Notes under the pieces: model-generated
The model's input: the letters and a program-made list of their open reading frames with translations, nothing else
The model's database searches: none
What the model was told of the DNA's origin: nothing
NCBI RefSeq assembly: GCF_937936315.1
Contig: NZ_CALGWU010000060.1
Coordinates: 1 to 64,000 of the forward strand
Reading direction: 5' to 3'
DNA from: an uncultured Capnocytophaga sp.
Lineage (GTDB): Bacteria > Bacteroidota > Bacteroidia > Flavobacteriales > Flavobacteriaceae
Length of the DNA stretch: 64,000 nucleotides
Shown: one piece after another, positions 25,752 through 35,724 of the stretch
Layout of the letters: each line of letters opens with the position of its first letter
Position numbering within the stretch: position 1 is the first letter of the stretch
Program-made: the position numbers and the translations under genes

Positions 25752-28700
25752 ATGATTAAGAATATGCAAAATGTATTTTTTAAATTTTTGCTCTGTACTT
25801 TACTCTTTAGTTCTTTAAGTAAAGTTACAGCTCAAACAACTATGCTTTCACACGTGATAGCTGAAGACCCTGTGAGCTTTGCAAATAGAAACTTTGAGGC
25901 AGGTACTCTTACCGTAACAATCTCCTCTTTACCTGCTTCGTCTGCAAATGTGAAAATCACTCTCCCTACAGGTATAGAGTATATAGATAATTCTCTTCAG
26001 AAATCAAGTGGAGCTGCTACTATATCTCACGTAGCTTCTTCTCGAGCCAATGCTCCTGTATTCAATGTTTCAGGGGCTGCCCCTATTACTTTTACTATTA
26101 AAAGAAAAGTAACTAAAAGTGCATTGAATAGCCTACAAACCACAGGCACTATTTTTAAAGATAAAGTGCTAGTAACTTCAGCTTCACTTACTGATCAAAA
26201 AGAATCTAATACTTATGCTTTGCCAATACCTAATATAGTTGTACAGCTTTCTGAACCTACTCATAATAACGCTTCAGGAACAAGTATAAAAACTTTCAAT
26301 CTTAGAAATACGGGGAATGGTACAGTAAAAGATATTTACTTTTCAGTGAAATATCCAATAGGAGTTACTGGTAGTGAATTTACTTATAACGGTACAACCC
26401 TTACTCCTATAGGTACAGTTACAGGAATAGGTAATAACGTAGGAACTTCATTGTATAAAGTGAGTAATACAAATGGATTTAAACTAAACGACGAAATTAC
26501 TATCACCGAAAAATATACCGTTACAGGTTGTCAAGTCAACCGTCAAATAGAGTATGAAGCTTATTGGGGCGAGAGTACTACACAACTCTATCAAGTACGC
26601 GATGCCGCTAGAACTATCAATATACAAACAGGAACTCCTAATATTGTATTAGATACTGATAGTAATAATACTTACTTTGAATGGCAAGATGGTATCTGTG
26701 GTAATACTTTAGGAACATTCACTGTTCAATACATAAATAAAGGAGGAGGTAATGCAACTGCTTATGACTTGCAGATGAATATCATTCCTTATGTAACTTG
26801 GAAAGGATTTAAACCTCATAAACCAACTAATTTTCGTATTGTAGCTGCTGATGGTACTGAAATCCCTATCAATTCAATGACTCCTAATGGTAATGAGCTA
26901 GAAACAAGAAAAATACCTTTTAAAGATTTAACTGAATTGGCTAATACTACTTTAGGTACTAAAGATATAGGACTTAAAGATATAGATGGTGATGGATTCA
27001 GTGATGACTTCCCTATCAATGCTAAATTTAAAATACGCTTTGATATGGTGAGAAATCAACCTATTACTTGTTTACAACAAGACGACAAAGCTTTTAGCGT
27101 ATCTCCTCATAGTAGCTTTATATATAAGGATGCTTGTGGAACTGAAAAAGAATCTGAAGTTCATGGAATTACAAATTATACTTTCACTCGTTTGATCTTA
27201 TCTGTTGTTGATGCTGCTAAATTCCCTGTAGAATTACCTCAGAATACCCCAAGATTTGGATATCTTATCTTTGGTAACCATACTTATATAGCTATGGAAA
27301 GATTAAAAGGTCAAGCAGGTACAGATAATGATAAACGTTTTAAATATGAAATAAAACTTCCTGCAGGAGTAGCTATGCAAAATGTGAAGTTTTATAAAGG
27401 AAATGATTATGGGGCCGCTACTACTGTCCCTGAAAACCTACCTAATGTAACTCCAGGGGGTATATTCTCTTATACTACTCCAAGTGCAGATAAAGGCTAT
27501 GTTACTTTTGAATTAGTGCTCTCAACACCTTGTGTATCAGGAGATATAGAAATAGAATATACTATTGCTCATTTAGATAAAAATGGGAATGGATCTTACT
27601 GCGAATTACCTTTGTTATGCAACAAATACAAAGTTAAAGCCATTTGTCCAGATTCATGTGCTACCAATGGACCTAGAATGCTTAGTACAAAAACAGAACG
27701 TGCTGATAATTCGTATGGTTGGACAGACTATACAATGAACACTCGCGTGACCCGTTCTCAGGTTTCAGAAACAGAACGCCAACGAGCTCTATACCTCGAT
27801 GATATAGAAGTATCTGCTGAAGGACAACAAGGAAATGCCTCTGCTAATAACCTTTTCTATTACGCAAGAGTAATTAAAGAAGCAAATTTGCTGCCTAAAA
27901 AAATAGTACTAAAAGTAGGTACTAATCCTGAAATAACACTACAAGCCAGTACTCCAGGGGTACTTACCCAAGGTTCTGATCCTAGTGGAAACTTTTTCCG
28001 TTGGAATCTATCTTCAGCATTACCTTCTGGAAGTATAAATCCTAATGAAAAGTTTACAGTAATAGCTACTTATCAGGTGAATAATAGCAATAGCAATAAT
28101 AATAGAAATCGTGTGTATGATATTCAATCTGCAGATGAATCTTTCTTCTATACGCTTGCTAATGCTAATGATACTAATGTTAATACTGAGGGATATCATA
28201 CAAACGAAATCCATTGTGGAGCTAAACAAACTCCTATCTTCTATATAGCAGAAACCTATACCCTTATAGGTACTAATCCCTATAATGTAAAAGCATGCGA
28301 CATCGCTAATATAGGGCATAACCAAGCTTATCTTGCAAGACGTTTTAATACTTCAGGTAACTATTTTATGGACGAATTCCGCCCTGCTCGACTTATAAAA
28401 ACAGTCAAATTTAAAATTCCATCATCTTATAATATAGTAAAAGATGTAGAATATGAATACCGAAGAAAATATACTTCTTGGGCTTCTGATGCCGATCAAG
28501 TAAAAATACCTTTGGCAAACTTTACTATTACTGATGATGGAACTTATAAAACCTATACCTATGTAAACCCTCCTAAAGGATCTCCAGGGTACCTGTACCC
28601 AGGTGAACTCTCCGTAGAAAATGCTTATGAAGCAACCTTGAGAACATTTGTACAAGCTACTTGTGACTCAAAAATATTCGTCACCAAAACACAAGCAGGA

Positions 28701-31700
28701 GTAGAAAACCAATTAGTATTTACTGATATAGAATTTGAAGATTTTTATTACCATTATGCAGCAAATACAGGAAATAAAATAGCAGCTGAATCTCATAACG
28801 AACCTATAAGATACTCTGAAAAACCTGCTATTAACCTTCTTACAGAAACTCCTCAAAACATTACAGCAAACAAAAAAATACAAACTGTAGATTTCAATAT
28901 TACTAACACTAGCGTATCAGATGCTCCATATGGATGGATTTCAATCCCTGATGTAACAGGTGTAAATGTTTTGAGCCTTGTAGAACTTGATAACTCTGGC
29001 AATGCCGTAAGAACTTTTACCGCTCAAAATATTTCAGGAGAAAAAATGTTTTTCTTAAGTGATGCTAGTAATAATGGTATAATTGTCAAAAATACAATTA
29101 AAAAATATCGTTTGGAATACCAAATAACCAATTGTACTAATAACAATTTATCTTTTGATGTATATGCTGGTTGGAATTGTAATGGTAATCCTACACAAGG
29201 ATATATCAAAACTTGCCACGACCAAAAAATCACATACAATGTGAAGATTGCTAAAACATTAAAACAAATCAAACCTAGCATTAATAACCCTGGTGAAAAT
29301 AATCCTGATAAAATAGGCAACCTACAAATGTGCCAAAAAACAAAATATGAATATACTATCAATAGTGGTGACGAAGGCGATCTCTTCGATACTAAATTAG
29401 TAGTAATTCAAGAACCTGGCCTTACTATATCAGACGTGGAAGTGGAATACCCTCTAGGTAGTGGCGTTAAATATTCCCAAACTTCTACACCTGCTATCAG
29501 TGTAGCTCAAGTAGGTAATAAAGTTACTTATGATATTACTGCCATCTTACCCAATGGTACCCTCCCAGGATCTATTTCTCAACCTTCTGATGTAACTAAA
29601 CGCAACTTGAAATTGAGCTTTAATGTACAACCCGATTGCGAATTTACAGCAGGATCTTCTTTCGATATAGATGTAGAAGGTAATAACTTATGTGGTGACC
29701 CCTCAGAAGGTGATAAAAATAAAGTAATTATTGCTGGTATTGCTGGAGTGAGTATTAATAAGTATAAAGTTAATAACTCTATTGTTAGTCAAGGTGGTAA
29801 TGCCAATGCTTGCGCTTCATCCTATGCCGTTTTTAAAGGTAAACACGAAATAATCGATATTTCCCCTAGCGGAAACTTTGAAACAGGAACTAATGGGTTG
29901 ATAATCATTCGAATTCCTAAAGGATTTGAATATGTCGTAGGTTCCTTTACGCCACTTCATAAAAGTGCTAACTATTTTGCAAATCCCTCACTGGTCGTAC
30001 CTGCTACAAAACCAATAGGAAATGATGAAACTGAACTCAGTATCAAAATACCTTCTGGTATGAAAGGTAATGATTACATCGAATATACTATTCAAGTAAA
30101 ACAAAAAGCTAATACTCCTCTAACAAATTGTAGCGATATAAGAAAATTACAATATTATACTACTGACAAAGTAGATGGTATTGCTTGCCCCTATGGCCCT
30201 TCAAACCCTTGCCCTTCTATTACTGTAGAAACTACAGCACGTAGAGGTGAAGTACTAATACCTTTAGAAAGAGCTGATTTGAATATTAAAAATGTACTAC
30301 TCACTTCCGTTGCCGAAAATAATAAAGAAAAAGTTACAATTCAATACTCCATCGAAAACGCCTCAACTGCTACGATGACTTATTCTGGCAACCTAAAAGT
30401 AAGTTTGTATAATGACACTAATAACAACGGAATTATAGAGGAAACAACTGATAATAAAATACAAGATTTTTCTATCAATGGTTTGACCTTAGCTCCAGGA
30501 GCTACCTCTACACAAACAGAAACCTTGTTACTCAATCAAAACCAGCTATGCCGTTTGTATTTGTCTATCCGAAATACATTCAACCCTTGTTTATGTGATA
30601 ATAGAGTTGTAAAAGCAAACGCTCCTAATACTATCTCTGGTTTAGTAACTACTGTAACAGCTTGTGAAATAGGTAAAACAGAAATAACTTACAGTTCACA
30701 AGCTCCAGAATACGAAAGTTATACTTGGGAAGCTATAACCTCAGGTGCTCTGGCTTACTTATCAGCAACTAATATCAAAAATCCTGTGTTTGAATATACA
30801 AGAACTGATATTACTGCTCTCCAAACTATTACTTATTTATTGAAAGTAAAGAGAACCAATGCTTGTGAAGCTACCCAAACTGTAACAGTGATTGTTACAC
30901 CTGCTCCTAATGCACCAGTAGTTACTCCACAACAATTCTGTGCCCCTGCTACAGTGTTAGACTTGAAATTGAGAATCAATCCATTAGCTGCTAACTCAGT
31001 GAGAGTTTACAACAGAGGAACTCTACTATCAGATACAGCCTTCTTGCAATCAGGAATTTATAAAGTGAGTTTATTACAATCTTCAGGTTGTGAAACCGAA
31101 AAAACTGATGTAACTATAAGTGTTACCGTATGTAATGTAGTAGCTAAAGATGATCTTTATAAAGTGTTTGATCCTGTTACTACAGCAACCATTACAGGTA
31201 ATATACTAAACAATGATAAAGTAGGAGGAGTAACTGCTACTACTGCTAACGTAGATATTAGTAATATCTCATTAGCAGGAAGTGGTGTAGTGCCTATAGT
31301 AAAACCTAATGGTGATGTAGAAGTACCTGCCAATACCCCTATAGGTCAGTATCAAATTACATATAGAATGTGCGCTAAAGGTAGTTCAGTAGATTGTGCT
31401 ACTGCTACAGTTACTGTGATTGTAGCTCCTAAACTCCAAGCTAAAAATGACGATTTAGGTACTTTGGGAGGTCTTGTTGGAGGTACCACTACTAAATCAG
31501 TATTCGATAATGATTTGAGAGGTACAACACCTATCAATCCTTCTGATGTGAACCTTACTTGGGGGACTCCTCCGTCAGGTATTACAACCAATAACGATGG
31601 TACACTTACTGTAGAACCTAACACACCTGCGGGTACTTATACCGTTAGCTATACAATTTGCGAAAAAGCAAATCCTACAAATTGTAGTACAGCTACAGCT

Positions 31701-33869
31701 ACTGTAAAAGTAATTACACTTGATGCTGTGAATGATGGCACCAAAGTATTGCCTAAAACAGGTGGTAATATTACCGTATTAAATAATGATATTTATGGTG
31801 CACCTACTGGAGTAACTTCAGTAACTACAGCCAATGTAAGTCTTACCATTACTTATAACGGTGGTATTTCAGGATTGACAGTAAATAGTGATGGAACACT
31901 TAATGTTCCTGCTTCTACTCCTGCAGGTACTTATAATAATGTAGAATACCGAATTTGTACACTCACTACCCCTGTAGTTTGTGATACAGCAACCCTTACT
32001 ATAGTAAAACAACCTGAAATCATTGCTAATGATGATGTTTTCTCAGGAGTAGTAAGTACAACTAATATTACGGTAGGTAATGTGTTGAACAACCCTCCAT
32101 CAGGTTCTGATACTCTCAATGGTAACCAAGCAACAACTGCTAATGTAGCGATTGCAGTAGTAACTCCTGCGGTAGGAACTGTAGTTCCTTATCTTACCCC
32201 TGCAACCGGTAATGTAGTGATACCTACAGGAACTCCAACGGGTACTTACACAATTACTTATCGCATTTGTGAAAAAGACCAAACAGGAACTCCTACAACC
32301 AACTGCGATACAGCTACCGTTACAGTAAATGTAACATCACCAATTGTAACACCAACACCTACTGTTCACGCAGAACCTGATACCTTTACATATTCAGGAA
32401 CAGCAACTCAAACTGTAGGTAATGTATTGACAAACGATACTGTTAGCGGAACGACTTCGGCTACGACTTCTAATGTAACGATTAGTCAAGTAAGTACGCC
32501 AACAGGTGCTGTAGTACCACGTATTGATACAACTAATGGTAATGTAATTGTACCAAACAATACCCCAGCAGGTATTTATACAATTACCTATCAAATCTGT
32601 ACCGTAGCAACGCCAACAGCTTGTGCAACAGCAACTGTACAAGTAACAGTACCAGCAGCAACGCCAACACCTACCGTTCAAGCAACTCCTGATACCTTTA
32701 CATATTCAGGAACAGCAACGCAAACCGTAGGAAATGTATTGACAAACGATACCGTTAGCGGAACCACATCGGCTACGACTTCTAATGTAACGATTAGCCA
32801 AGTAAGTACGCCAACAGGTGCTGTAGTACCACGTATTGATACAACCAATGGTGATGTAATTGTACCAAACAATACCCCAGCAGGTATTTATACAATCACT
32901 TATCAAATCTGTACTGTAGCAACGCCAACGGCTTGTGCAACAACTACCGTACAAATAACCGTACCGGCAGTAACGCCAACGCCTACCGTTCACGCAACTC
33001 CTGATACCTTTACATATTCAGGAACAGCAACTCAAACTGTAGGTAATGTATTGACAAACGATACTGTTAGCGGAACGACTTCGGCTACAACTTCTAATGT
33101 AACGATTAGCCAAGTAAGTACGCCAACAGGTGCTGTAGTACCACGTATTGATACAACCAATGGTGATGTAATTGTACCAAATAATACCCCAGCAGGTATT
33201 TATACAATAACTTATCAAATCTGTACTGTAGCAACGCCAACGGCTTGTGCAACAGCTACTGTACAAGTAACCGTACCGGCAGCAACGCCAACGCCTACTA
33301 TAGCTCCTATAGCAGTAGACGATCGCGCTACTACTCCACTCAATACGCCAATAGTAGTGAATGTGCTTGCTAACGATACTTTAAATGGTGCCACAACACC
33401 TAATGTAGTAGCAAACCCAGCCAATGGTACTGTGATAGTGAACCTCAATGGTTCTATCGAATATCGCCCTAATACTGGCTTTACAGGTACAGATACTTTT
33501 GTATATGAATTGTGTAATCCACAAGGCAATTGCGATAGCGCTACTGTTACAATAGAAGTAGTTAATACTATTATACCATACAATGGTATGTCGGTAGATG
33601 GTGATGGTAAGAACGATCATTTCCACATCGGAGGTATAGAAAGCTATCCTAACAATGTAGTGCGTATCTACAACCGTTGGGGCGTGAAAGTCTTCGAGAC
33701 TGAAGGCTATGACAACGTTACCCGCGTGTTCAGAGGTATTTCTAACGGACGTGTAACTGTAAATGCTCCTGAAAAATTACCTCAAGGAACTTACTATTAT
33801 GTAATTGAATATTACGACCACAATAACTACAAAGAATCTAAAGTAGGTTGGTTGTATATTAAGAAATAA
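25752..33869 (+). CDS. Giant repeat-rich surface adhesin with T9SS type B sorting domain
   Basis: A 2705-residue secreted protein. A signal peptide ends near KVTAQ (about residue 28). Residues about 30-1600 are beta-rich domains of the DUF11/conserved-repeat kind (FNLRNTGNGTVKDIYFSV and similar), with a PKD/Ig-like domain near 1640-1740. From about 1796 come eight Ig/cadherin-like units of 85-110 residues, each with an N-D-D start and a 'TPAGTYTITY.IC' core. Units 5-7 (residues 2200-2511) are nearly identical 104-residue copies encoded by 312-bp tandem repeats. The last 95 or so residues are the type B (gliding-motility-associated) CTD, with MSVDGDGKNDHF, VRIYNRWGVKVFE and GTYYYVIEY. T9SS should export it to the surface; adhesion or gliding is inferred. 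No PorP/SprF gene adjoins it. Confidence 0.9.
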   Translation: MIKNMQNVFFKFLLCTLLFSSLSKVTAQTTMLSHVIAEDPVSFANRNFEAGTLTVTISSLPASSANVKITLPTGIEYIDNSLQKSSGAATISHVASSRANAPVFNVSGAAPITFTIKRKVTKSALNSLQTTGTIFKDKVLVTSASLTDQKESNTYALPIPNIVVQLSEPTHNNASGTSIKTFNLRNTGNGTVKDIYFSVKYPIGVTGSEFTYNGTTLTPIGTVTGIGNNVGTSLYKVSNTNGFKLNDEITITEKYTVTGCQVNRQIEYEAYWGESTTQLYQVRDAARTINIQTGTPNIVLDTDSNNTYFEWQDGICGNTLGTFTVQYINKGGGNATAYDLQMNIIPYVTWKGFKPHKPTNFRIVAADGTEIPINSMTPNGNELETRKIPFKDLTELANTTLGTKDIGLKDIDGDGFSDDFPINAKFKIRFDMVRNQPITCLQQDDKAFSVSPHSSFIYKDACGTEKESEVHGITNYTFTRLILSVVDAAKFPVELPQNTPRFGYLIFGNHTYIAMERLKGQAGTDNDKRFKYEIKLPAGVAMQNVKFYKGNDYGAATTVPENLPNVTPGGIFSYTTPSADKGYVTFELVLSTPCVSGDIEIEYTIAHLDKNGNGSYCELPLLCNKYKVKAICPDSCATNGPRMLSTKTERADNSYGWTDYTMNTRVTRSQVSETERQRALYLDDIEVSAEGQQGNASANNLFYYARVIKEANLLPKKIVLKVGTNPEITLQASTPGVLTQGSDPSGNFFRWNLSSALPSGSINPNEKFTVIATYQVNNSNSNNNRNRVYDIQSADESFFYTLANANDTNVNTEGYHTNEIHCGAKQTPIFYIAETYTLIGTNPYNVKACDIANIGHNQAYLARRFNTSGNYFMDEFRPARLIKTVKFKIPSSYNIVKDVEYEYRRKYTSWASDADQVKIPLANFTITDDGTYKTYTYVNPPKGSPGYLYPGELSVENAYEATLRTFVQATCDSKIFVTKTQAGVENQLVFTDIEFEDFYYHYAANTGNKIAAESHNEPIRYSEKPAINLLTETPQNITANKKIQTVDFNITNTSVSDAPYGWISIPDVTGVNVLSLVELDNSGNAVRTFTAQNISGEKMFFLSDASNNGIIVKNTIKKYRLEYQITNCTNNNLSFDVYAGWNCNGNPTQGYIKTCHDQKITYNVKIAKTLKQIKPSINNPGENNPDKIGNLQMCQKTKYEYTINSGDEGDLFDTKLVVIQEPGLTISDVEVEYPLGSGVKYSQTSTPAISVAQVGNKVTYDITAILPNGTLPGSISQPSDVTKRNLKLSFNVQPDCEFTAGSSFDIDVEGNNLCGDPSEGDKNKVIIAGIAGVSINKYKVNNSIVSQGGNANACASSYAVFKGKHEIIDISPSGNFETGTNGLIIIRIPKGFEYVVGSFTPLHKSANYFANPSLVVPATKPIGNDETELSIKIPSGMKGNDYIEYTIQVKQKANTPLTNCSDIRKLQYYTTDKVDGIACPYGPSNPCPSITVETTARRGEVLIPLERADLNIKNVLLTSVAENNKEKVTIQYSIENASTATMTYSGNLKVSLYNDTNNNGIIEETTDNKIQDFSINGLTLAPGATSTQTETLLLNQNQLCRLYLSIRNTFNPCLCDNRVVKANAPNTISGLVTTVTACEIGKTEITYSSQAPEYESYTWEAITSGALAYLSATNIKNPVFEYTRTDITALQTITYLLKVKRTNACEATQTVTVIVTPAPNAPVVTPQQFCAPATVLDLKLRINPLAANSVRVYNRGTLLSDTAFLQSGIYKVSLLQSSGCETEKTDVTISVTVCNVVAKDDLYKVFDPVTTATITGNILNNDKVGGVTATTANVDISNISLAGSGVVPIVKPNGDVEVPANTPIGQYQITYRMCAKGSSVDCATATVTVIVAPKLQAKNDDLGTLGGLVGGTTTKSVFDNDLRGTTPINPSDVNLTWGTPPSGITTNNDGTLTVEPNTPAGTYTVSYTICEKANPTNCSTATATVKVITLDAVNDGTKVLPKTGGNITVLNNDIYGAPTGVTSVTTANVSLTITYNGGISGLTVNSDGTLNVPASTPAGTYNNVEYRICTLTTPVVCDTATLTIVKQPEIIANDDVFSGVVSTTNITVGNVLNNPPSGSDTLNGNQATTANVAIAVVTPAVGTVVPYLTPATGNVVIPTGTPTGTYTITYRICEKDQTGTPTTNCDTATVTVNVTSPIVTPTPTVHAEPDTFTYSGTATQTVGNVLTNDTVSGTTSATTSNVTISQVSTPTGAVVPRIDTTNGNVIVPNNTPAGIYTITYQICTVATPTACATATVQVTVPAATPTPTVQATPDTFTYSGTATQTVGNVLTNDTVSGTTSATTSNVTISQVSTPTGAVVPRIDTTNGDVIVPNNTPAGIYTITYQICTVATPTACATTTVQITVPAVTPTPTVHATPDTFTYSGTATQTVGNVLTNDTVSGTTSATTSNVTISQVSTPTGAVVPRIDTTNGDVIVPNNTPAGIYTITYQICTVATPTACATATVQVTVPAATPTPTIAPIAVDDRATTPLNTPIVVNVLANDTLNGATTPNVVANPANGTVIVNLNGSIEYRPNTGFTGTDTFVYELCNPQGNCDSATVTIEVVNTIIPYNGMSVDGDGKNDHFHIGGIESYPNNVVRIYNRWGVKVFETEGYDNVTRVFRGISNGRVTVNAPEKLPQGTYYYVIEYYDHNNYKESKVGWLYIKK
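32349..33284 (+). repeat. Three 312-bp in-frame tandem repeats in the adhesin gene
   Basis: Copies start at 32349, 32661 and 32973, and a diverged unit begins at 33285. The spacing is exactly 312 bp (104 codons) each time. Each begins with an ACxCCAAC(A/G)CCTAC-type start encoding TPTPTV and ends with VTVPA or VTVPAA. Differences are few and mostly silent. Copies 1 and 3 share variants that copy 2 lacks, which suggests recombination or gene conversion. Copy number is likely to vary between strains. Confidence 0.95.
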
Positions 33870-33886
33870 GAAGTATAGATAAATGA

Positions 33887-33928
33887 AAAAGGGCTGTCTC
33901 CCACACGGGAGATAGCCCTTTTCTTTTA
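33887..33928 (+). terminator. Terminator after the adhesin gene
   Basis: A 16-bp stem, AAAAGGGCTGTCTCCC with GGGAGATAGCCCTTTT (one G-U), around a 4-nt ACAC loop. It faces the 3' end of the RNase P RNA gene. Confidence 0.85.
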
Positions 33929-33940
33929 GACCATAAAAAA

Positions 33941-34243
33941 AGAGCAAATCATAAGCCGGATTCTGTACTTATCATTGCTGATAAGTGCTTATCATTTATC
34001 TCGGTTAATGATTGCTCATTAGCTCTAACCGCCTACCCTCCAACATCGGGCGAGCAACCCTCAAACGCTGGTTTACGCGGCGTTGCACCTCATAGAGTTT
34101 ACCTGATTTCACTATGGCATTACCCATACATTCTTTCTGTTGCACTTGTCCTCGCCTCGCGGCGGACGGGTGTTACCCGCTATGATGCTCTGTGGTGTCC
34201 AGACTTTCCTCTACTTTCGTAGCGATAAGCTGATTTGCTCTTT
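33941..34243 (-). ncRNA. rnpB: RNase P RNA (type A)
   Basis: The catalytic RNA of RNase P, which trims the 5' leader of tRNA precursors. Read on the minus strand, about 300 nt contain the conserved landmarks in order: GAGGAAAGUCUGGACACC near the 5' end, UGAGGGUUGCUCGCCCGAUG in the middle, GAGGGUAGGCGGUUAGAGC, and ACAGAAUCCGGCUUAU at the 3' end. The ends pair as helix P1 (GAGCAAAUC with GAUUUGCUC), and seven U follow, giving a terminator. Ends are set by P1 and are approximate by a few bases. It lies 10 bp downstream of the broken gene 34253-34731 and convergent to the adhesin gene. I saw no clear promoter of its own. Confidence 0.96.
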
Positions 34244-34252
34244 TTATAATTC

Positions 34253-34731
34253 TTAATTTAACCCCATATAATTAATATGTGGTTTTTCGTAAGGCTTTAA
34301 CTCGCTTGGATTAAGTGTATTAAAGTTTAACAATAGGTTGTTTTCCTTTTCTTCATCAAAAAGTAAATCGTAGAGATAATGATGAACAAAGATATACCAT
34401 TTTTTATTAGGATTTACTACTGCAAAACCAGCGACATCGTTGCCTTTGTCAAGATAGAAATACTCCCATTGATAGAAATTCATTACTGCATTAGCAAATA
34501 ATTCTCCTAAACCATAAGCTAAATCTACCTTGTCGTATGCTAAGGTATCGGCAGTAACTTTTTGCTCTTTATAAGCATCAATAAAATGCCTCAAAGAAGT
34601 AGCAACTTCTTTAGGATTGCTTTCATCACAAGCAAAATTGTTCTCTTTTAGCAAGTCAATAGCTTTTTTTTCAAAGCTAAAAGCTCTTCCTTTTCTTCAC
34701 TATCAGCCAATCTTTCTGTAATTTCAGCCAT
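34253..34731 (-). pseudogene. Small unknown gene interrupted (or frameshifted) at an A8 run
   Basis: The natural start is ATG at 34731-34729, giving MAEITERLADSEEKEELLAL, after which a run of eight A (34664-34671) shifts the frame and a TAA follows four codons later. With one extra A, or a -1 ribosomal shift, reading continues as KKKAIDLLKENNFACDE and then 120 more residues to the stop at 34253, about 160 in all. The site reads A AAA AAG in frame, the classic -1 slippery heptamer. It could be a programmed frameshift, a phase-variable tract or an assembly error. A TTG-initiated fragment (34253-34654) is the alternative call. I do not recognise the protein; it is acidic, soluble and aromatic-rich. 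Confidence 0.6.
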
Positions 34732-34764
34732 AAATATCAATTTTCTAATTTGCTAGTCTGCTAA

Positions 34765-35607
34765 TTAATAATCGCCCAACGTTTCAGGGTTCTGTGCTAA
34801 ACCTTTAGCCAATTGCTCGTCATTAGGAGCTTTGCCGTGCCAAGCGTGAGTGCCCATCATAAAATCTACGCCATTACCCATTTCGCTGTGGAGCAAGATA
34901 CACACGGGTTTACCTTTGCCGGTTAAGGATTTGGCATCTGCCAATCCTTTTAAGATAGAAGTAATATCGTTGCCTTTTTCAATATCGATTACTTGCCAAC
35001 CAAAGGCTTCCCATTTAGCGCGAAGGTTACCTAAAGGCATTACAGCATCAGTAGGACCGTCAATCTGTTTGTGGTTGTAATCAACTGTAGCGATGAGGTT
35101 GTCTACCCCTTTACCGCCTGCGTACATTGCTGCTTCCCATATTTGTCCTTCTTGTAGTTCGCCATCGCCGTGAAGGGTATATACAAGGTGCTTGTCGCCG
35201 TTGAGCTTTTTAGCAAGAGCTGCCCCAATGGCTACCGAAAGTCCTTGTCCTAAGGAGCCTGAAGCCACGCGTATTCCCTCTAAACCTTCGTGAGGGGTAG
35301 GGTGACCTTGCAAACGAGAGTTGAGTAAGCGAAAAGTATTCAGTTCACTTAGGGGGAAGAATCCACGGCGGGCTAATACGCTGTAGAACACGGGAGATAT
35401 ATGTCCGTTAGAGAGGAAAAATAAATCCTCGTCTTTGCCATCCATTGTAAAAGGAAGTTTTATGTCCATTACTTCGTTGTAGAGGCAAACGAGAAATTCG
35501 GCGCAGCCCAAAGAACCTCCTGGGTGTCCTGAATTTACTTTGTGAACCATTCTGAGGATATCTCTGCGCACTTGCGTCGTAAGGTCGGTAAGTTGTTGGA
35601 TATTCAT
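34765..35607 (-). CDS. Transketolase, N-terminal (TPP-binding) subunit
   Basis: The 280-residue N-terminal half of a two-subunit transketolase, a pentose phosphate enzyme that moves two-carbon units. It has VNSGHPGGSLGCAEFLV, SNGHISPVFYSVLA, SGSLGQGLSVAIGAA and the TPP/Mg motif GDGELQEGQIWEA. The C-terminal half (pyrimidine-binding and C-domains) is normally the next gene in this phylum, but here the next gene is the small broken one, so the partner must be elsewhere. I chose ATG 35607 (MNIQQL); a 20-codon upstream extension would overlap the promoter. Confidence 0.92.
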   Translation of the reverse strand: MNIQQLTDLTTQVRRDILRMVHKVNSGHPGGSLGCAEFLVCLYNEVMDIKLPFTMDGKDEDLFFLSNGHISPVFYSVLARRGFFPLSELNTFRLLNSRLQGHPTPHEGLEGIRVASGSLGQGLSVAIGAALAKKLNGDKHLVYTLHGDGELQEGQIWEAAMYAGGKGVDNLIATVDYNHKQIDGPTDAVMPLGNLRAKWEAFGWQVIDIEKGNDITSILKGLADAKSLTGKGKPVCILLHSEMGNGVDFMMGTHAWHGKAPNDEQLAKGLAQNPETLGDY

Positions 35608-35637
35608 TGTATTTCTTTGTTTTATAATTTGATTTGG

Positions 35638-35667
35638 CAAAGATAGAAAATAATTAATAACTAACAA
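35638..35667 (-). promoter_or_regulatory. Bacteroidota-type promoter for the transketolase subunit
   Basis: Read on the minus strand: TTG (35667-35665), a 19-nt spacer and TATCTTTG (35645-35638), 30 bp before the ATG. Confidence 0.65.
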
Positions 35668-35695
35668 TGAATAATAAGCAAAAAAATACAGCCAT

Positions 35696-35724
35696 TTACA
35701 AATTTGTTAATTTGCTAATTTATT
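35696..35724. repeat. AATTTGCTAATTT repeat in the transketolase-DUF4834 spacer
   Basis: AAATTTGTTAATTTGCTAAT is a copy of the dispersed AT-rich motif and supplies the -33 TTTG of the DUF4834 promoter. Confidence 0.5.

Noticed and set aside
32100..33266. Minus-strand open frames across the adhesin repeats, rich in Cys, Arg, Trp and Tyr
   Set aside because: They mirror the repeat on the other strand, repeat at 312 bp, and have a composition typical of reverse-strand shadows of Thr/Val-rich coding DNA.
32349..33284. Possible CRISPR-like array because of regular spacing
   Set aside because: The repeats are 312 bp, contiguous, in frame and protein coding; there are no short repeats with unique spacers and no cas genes.
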